Assembly: GCA_007130355.1 (NCBI GenBank)
Contig: SLSQ01000229.1
Coordinates: 1 to 6,130, forward strand
Length of the DNA stretch: 6,130 bases
Reading direction: 5' to 3'
Source: Trueperaceae bacterium
Lineage (GTDB): Bacteria > Deinococcota > Deinococci > Deinococcales > Trueperaceae
In this document: in pieces, positions 5,149 to 6,130 of the stretch
Numbering within the stretch: position 1 is the first letter of the stretch
Layout: each line of letters starts with the position of its first letter
Notes under the pieces: model-generated
The model's input: only the letters and a program-made list of their open reading frames with translations
Database searches by the model: none
What the model was told of the DNA's origin: nothing
Translations under genes and position numbers: made by a program

Positions 5149-6130
5149 ATGCCGTCCCCCGTACGAATCCGAACCACCGCCACGGCGTGTTGGCGGACCG
5201 CCTGCGTCGCGCTGGTCGCGGCGTTCGCGTCGGTCGCGCTCGCGAATCCGCTGGCGATCGGCGTGATCGTTCCGGACGCCGAAGACGCCTCCGAGGTCAC
5301 CGCCGCCGTCGCCCGCGGCGCCGTCCAAGGCGCCGAGATGGCCGAGGAGGAACACCTCTTCAACGCCGACATCTTCGGCATCGACTTCGCCGTGCCGATC
5401 GTACGCGCCGACGGTGCCGACGCCGTGGTCGCCGCCGCCGACGCGCTCCGCGAGGAGCACGAGATCATGGCCGTGGCCGGTGGCTTCGACGACGCCGAAG
5501 CGGCCGCGCTTTCGGCCTGGGCCGCCGAGGCGGGGCTGCCGTACTTCAACGTCGGTTCCGAGGACGACGCCCTTCGCAACGACCTCTGCTCCCCGACGAC
5601 CTTCCACGTCGCGCCCAGCGCCGCGATGTACCTCGACGCTCTGGTCGGCTGGTACGTGCGCTCCGCCTACCGCGACTGGTTCTTCGTGCTCGGCGACGGC
5701 GTCGACGCCGAAGCGCTCGCCGAGCGGACCCGCTGGTCGATGCAGGAGCGGCACTTCGGCGCCGGCGAAGCCGGGCGCGCGCACTTCGACCGGGGCGGCG
5801 ACGCGGCCGAGCTGGCGGCGGAAATCGAGGCGGCCGGCGCCGACGTGGTCCTGCTGCTGATGGACGCCGAGCACCAGCTCGAGACGATCGCGGCGCTCGA
5901 GGAGGCCGGTTCGACCGTTCCCGTCGCCGGGTTCCCCGCCAGCGAGACGCAGACCCGCACCTTCTTCGACCTCTCCCGCACCGCCGCGCCCACGCTCGGC
6001 AGCGACCATCGCGCCACCGCGTGGGAGGCGTCGCTCGACGCGTACGGCGCGCGCGAGATCAACGCGCGCTTCCGCGACATGTTCGGCGTGCCGATGGAAC
6101 CGAGCGCCTGGGCCACCTACCAGGCGGTCA
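5149..6130 (+). CDS. Exported type 1 periplasmic substrate-binding protein (Peripla_BP_6-like), 3'-partial
   Basis: The first 327 residues are present and the frame is open to the window edge. Residues 1-32 are a signal peptide: arginines at 6, 8 and 16, a hydrophobic core at about 18-31, and a cleavage site VALA|NP. There is no lipobox cysteine. The mature part starts LAIGVIVPD and shows the alternating beta/alpha pattern of branched-chain-amino-acid-type binding proteins. It has GAVQGAEMAEEE at 57-68, a first-lobe strand with MAVAGGFDD at 107-115, PYFNVGSEDD at 131-140, TFHVAPS at 151-157, DWFFVLGDG at 176-184, and ADVVLLLMDAEHQ at 231-243. From memory, FNVG.EDD.LR..C....FHVAPS, and later TAWE...DAYGAREINARF, recall the binding proteins encoded beside PQQ-dependent alcohol dehydrogenases (TIGR03863-like and relatives). 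That assignment is tentative and the ligand is unknown. It is divergent from the two-component operon across 176 bp and may be the first gene of a regulated transport or oxidation operon. A non-transport receptor role is possible, since no permease or ATPase is in view. Confidence 0.85.
   Translation, partial: MPSPVRIRTTATACWRTACVALVAAFASVALANPLAIGVIVPDAEDASEVTAAVARGAVQGAEMAEEEHLFNADIFGIDFAVPIVRADGADAVVAAADALREEHEIMAVAGGFDDAEAAALSAWAAEAGLPYFNVGSEDDALRNDLCSPTTFHVAPSAAMYLDALVGWYVRSAYRDWFFVLGDGVDAEALAERTRWSMQERHFGAGEAGRAHFDRGGDAAELAAEIEAAGADVVLLLMDAEHQLETIAALEEAGSTVPVAGFPASETQTRTFFDLSRTAAPTLGSDHRATAWEASLDAYGAREINARFRDMFGVPMEPSAWATYQAV

Noticed and set aside
4891..6009. Long minus-strand open frame (372 codons) opposite the binding-protein gene
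   Set aside because: Its translation is low-complexity Gly/Arg/Val/Glu-rich without domain motifs. It overlaps the well-supported regulator start and covers the binding protein, which has a ribosome binding site, signal peptide and family motifs. It is a high-GC antisense shadow.
1..6130. Mobile elements, CRISPR arrays, tRNA/rRNA genes, or a novel defence or biosynthetic system
   Set aside because: I saw no repeats with spacers, terminal inverted repeats, transposase or integrase motifs, tRNA-like cloverleaf or compositional break. All five genes belong to common families in a compact chromosomal arrangement.

Overview
The window is uniformly very GC-rich, with strong G/C preference at third codon positions and no AT-rich or compositionally foreign patches. 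It reads as ordinary chromosome from a high-GC bacterium. A cleaved (non-lipoprotein) secretion signal, a membrane GGDEF-EAL protein, an OmpR-type two-component pair and several TAnnnT -10-like hexamers would suit Deinococcota (for example the Trueperaceae), an actinobacterium or a high-GC proteobacterium. The sequence alone does not decide this, and no rRNA, tRNA or other taxonomic marker is present.

Layout. (1) 1-1275 (+): a PLP-dependent class III aminotransferase whose N-terminus probably begins left of the window. (2) 1306-3003 (+): a membrane-anchored GGDEF-EAL protein with both c-di-GMP active sites apparently intact, starting 30 bp after the aminotransferase and possibly leaderless from an internal promoter. 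(3) 4972 down to 2983 (-): a two-component operon in the order response regulator (4313-4972), then sensor kinase (2983-4287). The kinase gene runs tail-to-tail into the GGDEF-EAL gene, sharing 21 bp of coding sequence. (4) 4973-5148: a 176-bp divergent intergenic region with candidate promoters for both directions, an 11-bp-spaced direct repeat that looks like an OmpR/PhoB-type operator, a leader hairpin and a strong ribosome binding site. (5) 5149 to the right edge (+): an exported type 1 periplasmic substrate-binding protein, cut off by the window end.

How the parts may work together. The two-component pair and the binding protein share one control region, so the simplest reading is that the regulator controls its own operon and the transport or solute-sensing locus starting at 5149. 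The binding protein resembles, from memory of the family, those next to PQQ-dependent alcohol dehydrogenase genes, so the locus may belong to alcohol or small-organic uptake and oxidation. The aminotransferase and the c-di-GMP enzyme have no evident functional link to this module.

I see no mobile element, CRISPR array, RNA gene or clearly undescribed system. The points most worth a second look are the tandem repeat in the divergent promoter region, the identity of the binding-protein locus, and the uncharacterised membrane sensor region of the GGDEF-EAL protein. The longest gene-free stretch is 176 bp.
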